Positions 23,857 through 36,336 of a stretch of 64,000 nucleotides of DNA are shown one piece after another (position 1 is the first letter of the stretch; every line of letters begins with the position of its first letter). The stretch is from Tipula vernalis (taxonomy: Eukaryota > Arthropoda > Insecta > Diptera > Tipulidae), in NCBI GenBank assembly GCA_958295665.1, contig OY282558.1, positions 133,600,701-133,664,700 on the forward strand, written 5' to 3'. The translations under genes and the position numbers were made by a program. The notes below the pieces were generated by a model, which saw only the letters and a list, made by a program, of their open reading frames with translations, searched no databases and had not been told where the DNA came from.

Positions 23857-24056
23857 ATTCACCTGCCCCTCAATTAACACGGTAATTAAATTCTGCCAAA
23901 TTACCGTCTTACTCAAAACCGTGTTAATCGCGACTAATAAATTCAAAAAGCACAAAAAAGGTACTTATGTATTTATTAGTCGCGATTAACTCGGTTTTGA
24001 GTAACACGGTAATTTGGTGGAATTTAATTACCGTGTTAATTGAGGGACAGGTGTAA
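23857..24056. repeat. 200-bp near-perfect hairpin element
   Basis: Left arm from attcacctgcccctcaatt to gcgactaataaa; the right arm is its reverse complement, ending ggacaggtgtaat, with a loop of about 25-30 bases. Arms are about 85 bp with a handful of mismatches. Candidate foldback MITE. Confidence 0.8.
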
Positions 24057-25347
24057 TAGTTTATAAACATACTTATTCCTTTTAATAATTAATAATTATG
24101 TTTAATATCACAATTTTTAATATTACAATTTTTGTTGTCAGAGGTGAAAAAAAAAACACGTCTTTTCACTTTGACTGTTTGTTTGGGTCTACCTAAGGCA
24201 AATACAAATTTTTTGCGGGTTGTAGAAACACTTTTAATTAGAGGCACTGCGAAAACTGGCTCACTTGTTCTGAGTACAATTGAAACTTTCAACCCAAATA
24301 AAATATCCTTTAAAATTTAGAGATTTAGAAATATGAACGGAATATTGCGTAACACCTTAGCTTTCACAATAAATTTTTTTTCAATATATAGTATTAATGC
24401 AAATTTGTGAATCTCTTTTTTATCAGACGTCATTGAAAAATTTGCAATAAGCACTAAATACAATGTACTGGTAATGAATCTACTTCAATTAAAACTAATT
24501 GTAATTTAAAACTTTATGGCAGAATCAACAACCAAAAAAATATATAATTTATTACTAAATTTGTCTTAATTAAACGAGAAAAAATTGATTCAAAACTTTC
24601 TGTTTTCTGTTTAAGTTGTTGCGTCTTTGTATTGTACAAAACAAAAAAAACTGTTCCTCAAACAACAGCAGCAGTAACTCTCAAAAAAACTTTTATTTCG
24701 TGCTTATCCTCAATCTAGATTTTCTTATGACGATGACGACGATAAGGAAAATTACTTCAATAATATTAAAGTGAATCGAAATGATGTAGCGGAAGAATAG
24801 GAAAATGTAGCAAAACTTTTCGTAATTTTTATATTTATTTACTCGAAAATGTTTTGATTTAAAATAAATAAATTGAAAAAAAAAAAAAAAATCGACGCGC
24901 GATTAGCATACCTAGAAACAAGGTTATGATTATGTCACAATACAATGTTAATCGACCGACAGTAATCAAATGAAATCATTTAAATTTTCCATTTCACTTA
25001 AATCTCATACATTGCAGTCTACGAGCAAGAACAACAACAAAACCACATATAAATTGGATTTTCCGATAAAAATGTTAAAAGGATCAACAAAATACCGTAG
25101 AAGGATAGAAAGGAAAAATTATTAAAAAATTCCAATATCAGGGTTAACACATGTTTTAACCGATAGCACAGCACAAAAGCATAATAATAATCAAATATTG
25201 ATTTTCCGTGCTTTTGTTGCGAAAAACGAAAAATGTTTTCTATTTTCCTGTAACTATGTCTGTGTGTGTGTGTTGATTAAATTAACAAAATATTATTTAT
25301 ATATTATTTTTATATACAGGGATTTGTTTTATTTTTTCTAATTACAG
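24057..25347. other. Intron sequence before Sur exon b
   Basis: AT-rich with an A run at about 24874-24888 and a short GT run near 25258-25272. A 36-codon open stretch with an Asp run near 24720-24800 was considered as an exon and set aside. It ends in the acceptor of the exon at 25348. Confidence 0.5.
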
Positions 25348-26366
25348 CAATTTTGGCACATGTGTCCTCGATCCTGATTACATTTGTAACCCTAACCGTT
25401 TTCATCTGTATCGAAAAAGCCACAGACACAGAGTACACATTTACAGCGGGCCGCTTATTTTCAGCCTTAGCCCTTTTCAATCAGCTCACCGTACCCCTAT
25501 TTATATTCCCGATTACTGTGCCAATAATTATATCGGCAATTGTAAGTACAAAACGGATAGAAGATTTCCTAGAATTGCCAGAAGTAAAAAAAGAATTTGA
25601 AGGTGTACAAAATATGGCTCGAGTATTGTGTCGCAGCGATGCATCACTGGATATATTCGAAACTGAGACAAATCTTAGCCAATTTAATGTTGGTGATATT
25701 GAAACATCGAATCAAATAGCGTCCGATAATGATGTACAAAAAATTAATTCTAATATAACCGCACCACGATCAAGTTCATGTAATCGCATAAAATTAAAAA
25801 AAAATAATCAATTGAGTATTAATTGTAAGCTGGAGCGAAATCGTAAAAGAGCACGTTCTTTCAACGATAGTAAGGATTTGCCGCAAATTACGCTGGCTGA
25901 TGATTTAGTCGTTGCAATTGAGAATGGACAATTTACGTGGCAAAATGAAGGACAATCAACAAATTTGTTACACATTAATAAAATTGAAATACCAAAGGGT
26001 AAACTAACGATAGTGATTGGAAAGAATGGTGCTGGAAAATCTTCATTGTTGGCCGCACTACTTAAGGAGATGTATTTAAATGCGGGCCACATGATATGGA
26101 ATAAATATTCAACTATTGCGTATGTCAGTCAAGAACCGTGGCTATTGCATAACACAATACGTGAAAATATTCTATTCGGTGAATCATATAGACCGCGACG
26201 TTATGATAAAGTACTTGAGGCGTGTGCACTTAAACCGGATATTGAGCTAATGCCGGGTGGTGATTTGTCGGAAATTGGAGAGCGTGGTATAAATTTGTCG
26301 GGCGGACAGCGACAACGTATCGCAATTGCTAGAGCCCTTTATTCATCCGCCAATGTTGTGATCATG
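25348..26366 (+). CDS. Sur: Sur exon b: last TMD1 helices and most of NBD1
   Basis: Residues 55-394, acceptor attacag, donor gtatgt. Two hydrophobic segments (about residues 57-76 and 95-125) close TMD1, followed by the VSTKRIEDFLELPEV segment that leads into NBD1. A polar insert of about 95 residues then separates TMD1 from NBD1. NBD1 motifs: A-loop aromatic in GQFTW, Walker A GKNGAGKSS (26019-26045, residues 279-287), Q-loop YVSQEPWLL, signature LSGGQ (26295-26309, residues 371-375). The exon ends inside Walker B after VVIM; the two acidic residues come from the next exon. This is the largest exon here. Confidence 0.93.
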
Positions 26367-27140
26367 GTATGTATATTATATATCTGTATATCGAACAATG
26401 TTTCAGTTAATATATTTATTGAGTCTGTAGCCTATTGTATCCTGGATCAACCTGTCAAAATGTCCAATTGATTTTTTGTTATTAAACAAAGAGTGGGGAA
26501 ACGCAATTTTTCGATTTCCTTCAACATTTTTTATTTTATCAAATTTATTATGAGGGGGGACATGATAGAAAATTATCCCGTTTCGAACAGTGTTACGTAG
26601 ACAATTTTGAAATGTGGACCGTATATAAAAGTATCAATGTTAGTCAGAGCACAAAATTTTGTTTAACCAATTTTAAGTCTCGCGTGAAATTGTTAATTTT
26701 TTAAGTCTTGAAAAAAATTATAAATTCTTTAGAAAATTTTGAAATTTAAATTTGTAACCAAAATTTTCATTGCCATACATAGTTCCCATTTTTAAATGTA
26801 GTTGTTTTTGGCAGTTATACGAGCCTATCTTATTGAAGCCACACAAATTAAAACACTTACACGTATTTCACAAAAATTGTAATTTGCAACTAAAACCTCG
26901 AAAAAAAATAGTTTCCTGGTTTCGTTTTAAGGTTTGATCATTTTTGAATTTTTATCGTCTATTTGCTGTGAGGGATAGTTACACATAATGTTCCCCATGC
27001 TCAATTTATGCACTGTCTATGTGTTTCTGTAAACATTTCACAAATATCCTACCTGTTTGTCCAATATATGTTTTTTTCAGCCAGTTTGTACCTGCCAAAT
27101 TCGACTTTTCGTAACTAATTCCACTTCAATTCGTTTGGTG
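26367..27140. other. Intron sequence, nothing recognised
   Basis: AT-rich intron start after Sur exon b, with no repeat or motif recognised before the LINE. Confidence 0.45.
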
Positions 27141-27149
27141 ATGGATGGA

Positions 27150-30100
27150 TGGAACGTTACGCATATCGACTTTTAGAACACTTTTCGATTAGAACACTGA
27201 TGAGTTTCTTGTTGATCATTCCGGTTCCGATGATTTTTCTTCTTTCTCCTCGCGTACGATTTATCTACGGGCCTATTTCAGGAATTAGTCGTCGAGTCCA
27301 ATGGCCCTTATCCGAACGGTTCCAACGCTGTTGCCAATCGATAAGAATATCCCCCTGTACATTCTTGTGTTGTTCGCCCGCATCATTGGTCTATCCGGTG
27401 TTCCTCCATTGCTATTTTTTCGCGAACTTCTGTCGTCCCGCTGCCAGCAGATCAATTGGACACATTCCCGCAATAACGCAAGCTGCTTCATCGGAAAGAG
27501 TTCTGAACGCACTAATCACTCTAAGTGCGCAGCTGCGATATACGGAGTTAAAACCAAGACGATAAGATGCATCTGCAGTGCTTGAGCTCATATAGGAGAT
27601 GTACAGAGCTAGATTATAGATGTTACGACACCGACTGACTAATAATCTTCGTCGTCCTTGGCTTGGCCCGCTGACATTCGGCATTATACGAGAGAGAGCC
27701 TTGCTAGCTCTGGCTGATTTCTCACTGACGTACTTTATGTGCTCCTTGAATGACAACCTGGCATCGATTTGTACCCCTAGGTACCTTATCGAGAGTTACG
27801 AGAAACTCGTTTGTGCTCCGATTCTAAGGAAATTGTTTCCAGCACCTTTCTGCTGGTTATAAGCACCGCTTCCGTTTTTTGTTCCGCCAGTTGCAACCCA
27901 ACTGAGTCAAGCCATAGTTGGATTATATCCACCGTATACCTACAGATGTTTTCCAGCTCTTCCTTGTAGTTTGAAACTACTACGATGGCGATACCATCGG
28001 CAAACCCAACTACCATCGCCTCCTCGCGGACCTGGAGTGTGAACACATCGTCATACATAATATTCCAAAGCATTGGACCGAGTACAGATCCCTGGGGGAC
28101 CCCGCATGTAACTGTTTACTCCTTGCACCCTTCATTCGTGCGGTACTATCAAGTGCGGTTTTTCAAATAGCTTGAGATTACCCGCTTGATGTAACCAGGC
28201 ACATTCCTGATATCGAGGGCGTTCATAATATGTTCCCATTTTGCTGTATTAAACGCATTTTTGTTATATAGTCCGGTTCTGGCGCTTTCTTGTTGGAAAT
28301 TCTCCTAGAGGCGGACATTAGTTCATCAATCGTGAATGGTGGTACGACGTTCGCTTCAATGGCACTTGAGTGAATAGTTATCGGTTTGCGAGGAAACAAG
28401 AAAGATACTAAGTACTAGCGCGATTGCACTTTCGCCGGAGCAATGCAATTTCCTCATTCCACCAGTAGGCCGGTGGGAGTCTTGGGTTTAACCTTCTTTT
28501 AGGCATTGTAGCGTTTCATGTACTGGTAATGCTGCCAACTAACTGGGATGCCTTGGTGTTAGCGGTATCCGTCAAGTTAGAGTCACGGAGCATAAAGCTG
28601 AAGATGTCCTCATCGAAAGCGTTTGTCTTCCATCCCGCAATTTGTATACTATTACTTGGGTGTATTCCATGGAGTTCACACAGGATGGCCTGGTGGTCAC
28701 TGTGACTGTAAAAGTCGCAAACGAGATTCAGTAACAAACGTTAGGTCTATAATAGAACCAGCATTACCCCTGCTGAATGTATATGCGGAGCCAGTGTTGG
28801 ACAATATTCAGAACTGAAAAAGCCTCCAGAAGGGCTTGACCTCTTCTATTTGTTTGAGCGCTACTTCACTCCGTAGACCACGTGTTGAAGTCTCCCGAAA
28901 TTACTGTGGGACTATGATTCCTTACAACCAGAACCAAGCAATCTAAGAAGTGGATGAATTGCTCGATTGGCTCATTTAGAGGGGCATAACAACTGAAGAT
29001 ATGTGTTCCATTAATTTTTGCTCGAACATATCCGAAAAAACTCTGCGGGGTTTCTTGAATGACCAAGCCAGCGCATACCCAGATTGCTGCCTTGCCACTA
29101 TGGTCAGTCACACATGCCACATAATCCAAATTTTTGTACTGTTCACATAGTATTACGACGTCTGGCTTCAATTCGTGTATAGTCTGCCATAGGAGGTCCT
29201 GGGCAGCCTCACAGTGATTTAAGTTTAGCTGAAGTAGCTTCAATTTCTACGGTTGTTTCCTAACACCATCCGTCGTGCTGGACAATTATCCCTACCGGTG
29301 ATGTGAGTACCGATAGGTTCTCCATCCCCTGTACGGCAGAATGCACACTGCGGTTCCCGTTCACAACTTTTTGCCTTGTGGCCGGCTCTGCAGCACCTAA
29401 TGCAATGGTTTGATAGGTCGACTTCGCTCTTGCATGTGGCCGCTCTGTGATCTGGCCTCCAGCATTTAAAGCATCTCACTGGGCTAACTACTTCACGTAT
29501 ACGGCACCTAACCCAGCCATTTTACGGGCTATGGCCGTTGGTATTTTGACAACCGCTATCTGCGTATCTCTGTAGGCAAGTCTAAGACTAGTCACCATAT
29601 TCTCATCGAGGATTTTCCCGTCATCGAAGTCCATAGCTATTGCGTTAAAGATTTCTCCCTTTGTTGTTACCTTGTCAACATCCCATATCTCCAGTGTAAT
29701 CTCATCGGGATCGGAAAGAGTCGCAACTGACCAATAGCCGATGTGGAACTTGTCCTTGTGTGCTTGTTAGTTATTGAACCGGACTTAGGCGATCGGAGTA
29801 GCCTACTCCTCTTCTCGAACGGATTAAGATTCGCCACTGGGGTAGTATTAAAACTTGTAGCTGCAACAAGAGCCAAGTTCCCCAACTGCTGACGCATTAC
29901 GGTCGCTGGATCTCGACGGTGTTGAGCCGGCTTGTTAACTCAAACAATTCCGCCGGTACTGAGTTTCCGATTCCCTGCACCGTAATAATTTTCCCCCTTC
30001 GTGAAACATGTTGGTTTTGGATCAAGGTTTCCTTCACTTAGCATTTTATATCTACTGCCAGGTAAGAATTCAGCCACCTCTTACATGAGGAACAGACGCT

Positions 30101-30260
30101 GTTTGAAGCCGCACCTCCTGGTGAACAAACGCTTCCTGCAAGTTTGGTCCACAAGTGGTATTTTATTTCCCACTTACTAGCCGGTGTATCGGTAAGGGCA
30201 TCCCCCTATCCGCCACCTGGGCACGTGCCCGATAGGAGACTTGCAACTCCACACGGGGTT
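27150..30260 (-). pseudogene. R1-like non-LTR retrotransposon, degenerate
   Basis: All parts lie on the minus strand in the right order. 30260-29480 is probable 5' UTR and ORF1 start. 29479-29240 carries three Cys-His knuckles (MRCFKCWRPDHRAATC, CIRCCRAGHKAKSC, CAFCRTGDGEPIGTH). 29243-28866 is the endonuclease start (MKLLQLNLNHCEAAQDLL, PTVISGDFNTWS). 28737-28516 is its end (SHSDHQAILCEL). RT at 28073-27786 reads MLWNIMYDD and VVGFADGIAIVV: FADD has become FADG (27993-27995). 27756-27412 carries the R1-type tail (KYVSEKSARASKALSRIMPN, ALRVISAFRTLSDEAACV). Many frameshifts make it inactive. Confidence 0.87.
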
Positions 30261-30265
30261 TTAAG

Positions 30266-30398
30266 TGAGTGTGTGTGTATGTGTGTGTGTGTATGTGTGT
30301 GTGTGTGTGTGTGTGTTTGTGTGTGTGTGTATGTGTGCGTGCGTGCGTGTGTGTGTGTAGTTGTGTGTGTGTGTGTGTGTGCGTGTCTGTGAGTGTGT
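30266..30398. repeat. (GT)n microsatellite
   Basis: About 130 bases of GT with scattered interruptions (gtat, gcgt, agtt), directly beside the R1-like LINE 5' end. Long open frames over it are artefacts of the repeat. Confidence 0.95.
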
Positions 30399-30517
30399 GA
30401 AGGTTTGTGTATGCTTGTCTTTTAACCTCTAGGTGGGCGAAAATATTCAAAATATAGAGAGCGACGGATTCTGACCAGCTTAAAAACACCTTCCTTTCAT
30501 TAGCCATTTATACCTTC

Positions 30518-30608
30518 CCCCTCCCCCCCCTTCCCCCCCTTCCCCCCCCCCCCCTTCCCCCCCCCTTCCCCCCCCCCCCCCTTCCCCTCCCCCTTCCTCT
30601 CCCCCCCA
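30518..30608. repeat. C-rich polypyrimidine tract (CnTT)n
   Basis: About 90 bases made only of C and T, C runs of 5-12 separated by TT. The Gly/Arg frames over it on the minus strand are artefacts. Confidence 0.95.
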
Positions 30609-31328
30609 ACAGAAGTCCTATCTTAGATAACCACTGCTGGATAAAGTCTATGGCCTCGTTACCGATATTGTATGCACCGCTCTTAAATTTGGCTGTTGAT
30701 GGCCGCAACGTCCTCCGCTTTTGCTTCCTCAAGTATGCTAATTCTAAGCACACCATTCAAAATAATACTCGATAACAATGGACCTACGTAGCACCGAACA
30801 GTAAATATTTTATCTGCGTAGATAATTGATGGATAAGTTAATGACAAAATTTATGTTTAAAAATACAGAATTTTGTAAAACAGAACTTTATGAAACAGAA
30901 TTTTGCAAAGCATAATTTTTCAAGAAACTTAAATTTCGAAAAAATAGAATTTTGTAATAATAGAGTTTTTTAAAACAGAATTACGTACCGATCCCAATTT
31001 TGAATCTGATTTAAAATTTTCCCAAATTCGATTTTCTAAGACTTCAGAATATGAATTGTAGTTTACAATTATTTTTTTTTTATTTATGAAATTTTCGTAA
31101 TAATTTGCCAAGTAAAAGAATTTAGAATCTAAAATTTCAATTAAAGTTTTCGAAAAATCTGATAATTTCTAAAGGTTCGTTTGTTTTATTTGAATTTCAT
31201 ATTTTATTTAATTGCAGTTATTTTTTCAAGATTTTTGATAATGCTTTAAAATTTTTAGAAATAATGTAAATTTTGTGTCAAAATTTCTAACAAATTCCTA
31301 AATGTCAAAATATTTATAATTTATAATA
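30609..31328. other. Intron sequence, possible short LINE scrap
   Basis: 30612-30760 is less AT-rich and has an open minus frame with GAYNIGNEAIDFIQQWL, which I could not assign. The rest is AT-rich. Confidence 0.35.
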
Positions 31329-31599
31329 TGAGCTGTTATTTTTGAAAGTGGTATAGGTCCATTTTTCAAAAAAATTAGTTAATGATAACAATAGACAAAT
31401 GACAGTATAATCTTTCTAACGGTAAGAAATTTATAGCCAAAATAAAAACAAATTACTAATACAAAAAATCTCTAATACTTTTGCAAAACATAAGAAAATT
31501 CAAAATCCCGTATATTTTTGCATTTATTGTTTCTCTATTCTTTCATTATCTCGTTTCAATAAAATATGGACTTATACCACTTTCAAAAATAACAGCTCA
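31329..31599. mobile_element. MITE with 34-bp terminal inverted repeats and TA target site
   Basis: TIRs tgagctgttatttttgaaag...tccat (31329-31362 and 31566-31599) differ at one position. TA flanks both ends (31327-31328, 31600-31601), the target duplication of Tc1/mariner-type elements. The 271-bp element has no coding capacity. The superfamily is inferred from the TA only. Confidence 0.85.
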
Positions 31600-31601
31600 T
31601 A

Positions 31602-34130
31602 TTTAATTTATAAAATTTGTATTTCAACATTCAAGAGAGCTTTGCTTTCAGAGATAAAGGGAATTTTTTACGAAATTTCCTGAAATTTTTAATAAATGGT
31701 GCTGAAAATTGAATTCTTTACAAGTAACCAGATTTAAAGCAAATATTAGTCAGCGCTTATGTCAGCGCTTATTTTAATTTTTTACGTTTTTGAATAAAGT
31801 TTCTAGAAAATGGTGAAGAATTCACTAAAAATAATTCTTAAGAATTGGATACACTTACTAAATAGAACACGTGTTATAATAAATTTTCAGCCGTTTTAAC
31901 TCGCAAGCAATCATCGAAAATAATAAGTATGCAGTAGTCCTATTACGGCTGAAAATAATTTAGAATTAGTCGAATTTGAGGAAATTCTACTTTTAGATGA
32001 AAATTAAATTATTAAAGAAAATCGTCTTATTCAAATATTATATCATTGGACAGTGGAAATAAATGGTTGACATTTTTTCTGACAGTTTTATTAAATTCTG
32101 TTTATATCTCGAATTATTCTAAAATGTTTAAAATTTCATCAAATTTCAAGTTATGGTACTTACATTTTCAAGTATTAAACAAATTGTGCATAAATAAACT
32201 TTTGCCTCTGAATATTTTTAACACAAATTTTGAATATGCATTTTGCTATATCAATAAAATCGTAACAATTTTTGAAATATATAAGATTGTAGAATGCTAT
32301 CAATTTTTAATTTTTTGTTTTTAAAACCAGAATTTTAAGAATAAATTGTAATTCTAATTGTGGTTTGAATTTCCAAAAAAATTTGTAGATGTACATTTTT
32401 CGTACAATTCCAATAAATTTTTTCTAAAATCTTTGATAAAAATTATAAATCGTTTGAAATTTTATATCAAGACAAATATTTTGACTTTTTAAATTAAATT
32501 AATTTTCGAATTTTTACGATTTTTTAAAGTTTAGTAATTTTTGGGTTTAGATTGAACGAAAATTTTGTAAAATCGTAGAATTTAGTCGCATTTCTCAAAT
32601 TTAGTCAAAATCCGAAAATATTCGAAATTTTTAGACTCATTCTTTAAAATCGATCATAATCCTTTAAATAAATAACATATGCACATAAGAGCATCAAAAG
32701 CCTAAAAATACTTTAGCCATCATTAATTAATTATGTTTTGTAACCAAACCTGTTAGTTGACCAATCTCGAAACCTTATTGCATAAAAATGCAAGATTAAA
32801 AATCCTGAAATCAGAAGAAAATTGACATAAAATAAGAACCGCACATGTGAGTTTTTTTTTAGACATTAGCACATTTTTTTACCCAATTAACGTAGCCTCA
32901 TTACGATAGATTTTTAATTTAGTCAAACCAGGTGAACTATTAAAAGTTCCAATTTTATGAGTGCCATGTAATGCAGTCAATGGAAATAAAGTATTTGATT
33001 TAATTTCCAATTTAATGTGAATTTAATTTTTTTAAATTTAAAACCTTAATTTAAACTTTTTTATTTTAAATATAAAAGAAATTGTTCATGTCGGACGATT
33101 TTCTCAGCCCAGTGGATTTCATATAAAATTTAGGTGCTAAGTTTCGGAATTTACAGTTTGAAATTTCACTAATATTATCAGAACTACGAGTTATGAGAAT
33201 TTTCTGTAAATTTTGAAATTTAAATCATTTTACACGAATTTGTCTGAGAATATCTGTATTCGCGGTTATACTTAAATTCAAAATGTTTAGAATTAATTTC
33301 AATTTTCTGGGCAGTATCGCTTAAAAATTTTCTAAATCTCAAAAAAAAATTTGGCCATAACTTAACCGATCATCATCTGATTTAATTTTTATTTTTAGGA
33401 TTTAGTAAATACCTAAATTTTATAACATACATATGTATATTATCAAAATCTTGGAATGTCTGAATTAAAATATTTTGTATCATTTAGTTCGGTTAAAGTC
33501 CACATGTGATGAAGCTCCCGAATTTACTAAAAAATCAAAGAACTGAAAAAATATATAATAGGCCCCGATTCTGCCTACCAAAATTTTATGTTATGTTATG
33601 TTATTTTTGTTTTTTTTTTTCTATACAAATTCAAATAGGAAGCGGGGAAATAAAATATTGTGATTTTATGGTTCCAGAATCGGGCCCAATAGCATTTTGT
33701 TAAATTATCAGTTTCGAAATAAATAGGATTCGATGATCTTTCGCCCCTCTAAAGTTTCCTATCACTTTTTCCCTATTATGAAACGAAAGAAGAAATTCGC
33801 ACATGGCAAAATTCGGCTGCTACTTAGTTAGCGGATTTTGTAAGATTGAATTGTGTGTTTTTGTGGTAAATTGATTTTAAAATTTAATTTTAATAAATTA
33901 AATAATATTTATATATGTACATATAGAATTATTAAATGCCATAAATAAGCTTCATAAAGGCCCGCAGGTTATTTTTCATAATTCTTATAATTGTGGAAGC
34001 TTCATTGATTCTTAAACTCTTTAGGTGTTAAGTCCGTCTAAAATTGTAACCATCTTGTTCATATATGCATATCTGTTTGAATAACCGAACTTTTTAGTTA
34101 TAGAATAAAACAAGCATGGTATTATGTTTC
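31602..34130. other. AT-rich intron, nothing recognised
   Basis: Very AT-rich, dominated by degenerate 'aaattttgaaattt'-type sequence. No gene or well-defined element is seen. Confidence 0.5.
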
Positions 34131-34248
34131 AAAGCTAATATTTATTCAAAATAGGATCCATTTAACTTAATACAACGTTTGGAACGATCAAGCAATTTAT
34201 CCATAGACTTTTTAAACTCCGTTTTTCGGATGTTCGTTAGCACCTGAG

Positions 34249-35070
34249 TCACGGCTGCTTGAATGGCTGTAACGTCATCGTAAAAAGCTTTGGGAATAGA
34301 AAATAGTCACACGGTGATACATCAGGCGAATACAGAGGGTGGCCGATGACACAAATCTGTTTTTTCATCAACAATTCGTTGTTTTTTTTGGTCTTGTGAG
34401 GTGATGCATTATCATTATATAAAAACAGCTGTTTTCCTTTTGGACCACAAACGATGCAAAATTTGTAAACAGTATTCTCCATTGACAGTTTCACCTTCTG
34501 GAACAAATTCCTTGTGAACAATACCCTTGGAATCATTGAAAGTTATCAACATTGTCTTGATTCTTGATTTCTAAAAACGTAATTTTTTAGGTTTTGGCTC
34601 GTCTTTCGCCTTCCATTCTGCAGATTGTCGCTTAGTTTCAGGAACATATTTGAAGCACCATGTTTCATCACCAGCTATGATCGAATAAAGAAAATCTGGA
34701 TCGTTTTCACCTGTTGAATTGATGTCTTTGTAATGCTCTACACGAGCGACATTTTGATCTTCATTTAGCGCACAGACCTTTCTTTTACCCAAATCTTCAG
34801 TTAATATTGTGTAGATTGTAGCGTAAGATGAATTTAATTCTTCTACCAGCATTCTCACAGTTAAATTTACGTTTGGTCGTCCAGGTCTTGGACCATCATT
34901 TAAATCGTCACGGCCATTTTTAAATCGTCTAAATCTCGTTTAAACTTGAGTACGACTCATACAATCATCACCATAAACTTTTTTAAACAATTCGTAAGTC
35001 TCAGCAAATTTTTTACCGAGTTTAAAACAAAATTTAATATGTGCTCTTTGTAACCTGTCAACCGATTAGC
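34249..35070 (-). pseudogene. Mariner transposase, full-length but broken
   Basis: On the minus strand from about 35070: RAHIKFCFKLGKKFAETYEL, MSRTQV...RFRRFKNGRDDLNDGPRPGRP (N-terminal DNA-binding part). Then 34858-34571 with IAGDETWCFKYVPETKRQS (first catalytic Asp), and 34536-34249 with LYNDNASPHKT (second) and HPLYSPDVSPCDYFLFPKL (third). All three DD34D aspartates are present, but there is at least one frameshift (near 34560) and stops in the N-terminal part. Terminal inverted repeats could not be placed confidently. Confidence 0.9.
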
Positions 35071-35605
35071 ATGAACTTAGGTGCGTTCGAAGCATTCATT
35101 TTATAACGCTACAATATTTAATAGATGTCGCTACGTGTTCTATGATAAGGTAATTGATTTTATTTCCAATTTATCGTGATCGTTACGTTTCAAATTATTA
35201 ACTGCTATTGAGTACACATTATTACGGCCTTGAATTTTATACTTAAAACATTATTTGAAATTGTTTTATATTTAATACAAAATAAATTTTTCAAATCTGA
35301 TTATTTTGGATGATCGATGGGGCCGGTCGATGTGATCAATATAAAGGATAATTTTGGTAAGTTCTGCTAATTAATTTTTATTCTGTGAATATTTTTATTG
35401 ATATTTTTTACTGAGAATATTAATTATATTTGAAATTAAGCTGATATTCATGATGTTTACAATAAATCTAAATTTTGTGGAAATTTTTACGCTAAAATTA
35501 TGTTACATATGTAAATTTTATTAAATTTATGTTTCAACATTCCAGAGAAATTTTTTACAAAATTTCCTCAGTTTTAAAATAAATATAATCCTGTTTTGAA
35601 GTTGG
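35071..35605. other. AT-rich intron, nothing recognised
   Basis: AT-rich stretch between the mariner relic and the inverted-repeat element; the right mariner TIR may lie in its first 100 bases. Confidence 0.4.
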
Positions 35606-36336
35606 TGTAAAGTTTATGACAAATTGACAAAAAACCTTACAACAGCAAAACAAAGTGTAGAAGCAATTACTACACACTAATAAACTGTGGGTCTCAAATA
35701 ATTTTTTAGTGACAGTACCAAAAATTTACATTTTCACCGTTATACAACCAACTTCTCTTCTATAATACGTAAAATATAAATTTTCTCAGAGCGAAAGTTA
35801 TCGAATTTACAAAAATCATTTCTAAATTCGATAACTTGCGCTCTGAGGGTCGCGCTATTATACCCTATATAGCAAATATTCACATTGGGACATACAACAT
35901 GGTGGCATATTCAGATTTACTTAGCCATCTCTACGATTGCGTGGCCATCGAACTTCCACCTACGCTTTTTTACAAGTGTTTTTTTTTGTGTAAATTCGAT
36001 AACTCTCTATTTGACCCTCAAAATCGCGCTAATATTCCGCTTTTTACAAATGTGTTCATTGGGACACACAATTAGACTGATTGCCCACATAGACTTAGAA
36101 GTCTGAATGATTACCTAATGTTAGCCTACACTTTTTAAAAAGTACTTATAAAATTGATTCAAATTCATACAAATTTGTATTCTAAATTAAAAATTTTATG
36201 TAGTATAGTAGGGAACTAGGTTGAATAATATTGAAAATCTAAATTGTTGGTTCTGTCACTAAAAAAGTGTATAATAATTGGTTCTACACTTTTATGCTGT
36301 TGTAAGGTTTTTTGTCAATTTGTCATAAACTTCACA
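35606..36336. mobile_element. Non-autonomous inverted-repeat element, about 730 bp
   Basis: 35606-35714 and 36251-36336 are inverted copies sharing agtttatgacaaattgacaa, aaccttacaacagca and tttttagtgacag; the left copy has about 23 extra bases. Inside are a 62-bp hairpin (35787-35848, ctcagagcg...cgctctgag) and two diverged direct copies of an 'attcgataact...cattgggaca' unit (about 35827-35890 and 35996-36068). No transposase. Confidence 0.75.

Noticed and set aside
23856..24056. Hairpin as a rho-independent terminator or a tRNA-like RNA
   Set aside because: It is far too long and symmetrical, the genome is eukaryotic, and no tRNA boxes or cloverleaf could be drawn.
24690..24800. Possible extra Sur exon with an Asp run (YDDDDDKENYF)
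   Set aside because: Exons 1878-2040 and 25348-26366 already join in frame and match the family without a gap; no convincing acceptor and donor frame the stretch.
30144..30756. Open frames rich in Cys-Val, His-Thr and Gly-Arg
   Set aside because: They cross the GT microsatellite and the C/T tract and reflect only the repeats.
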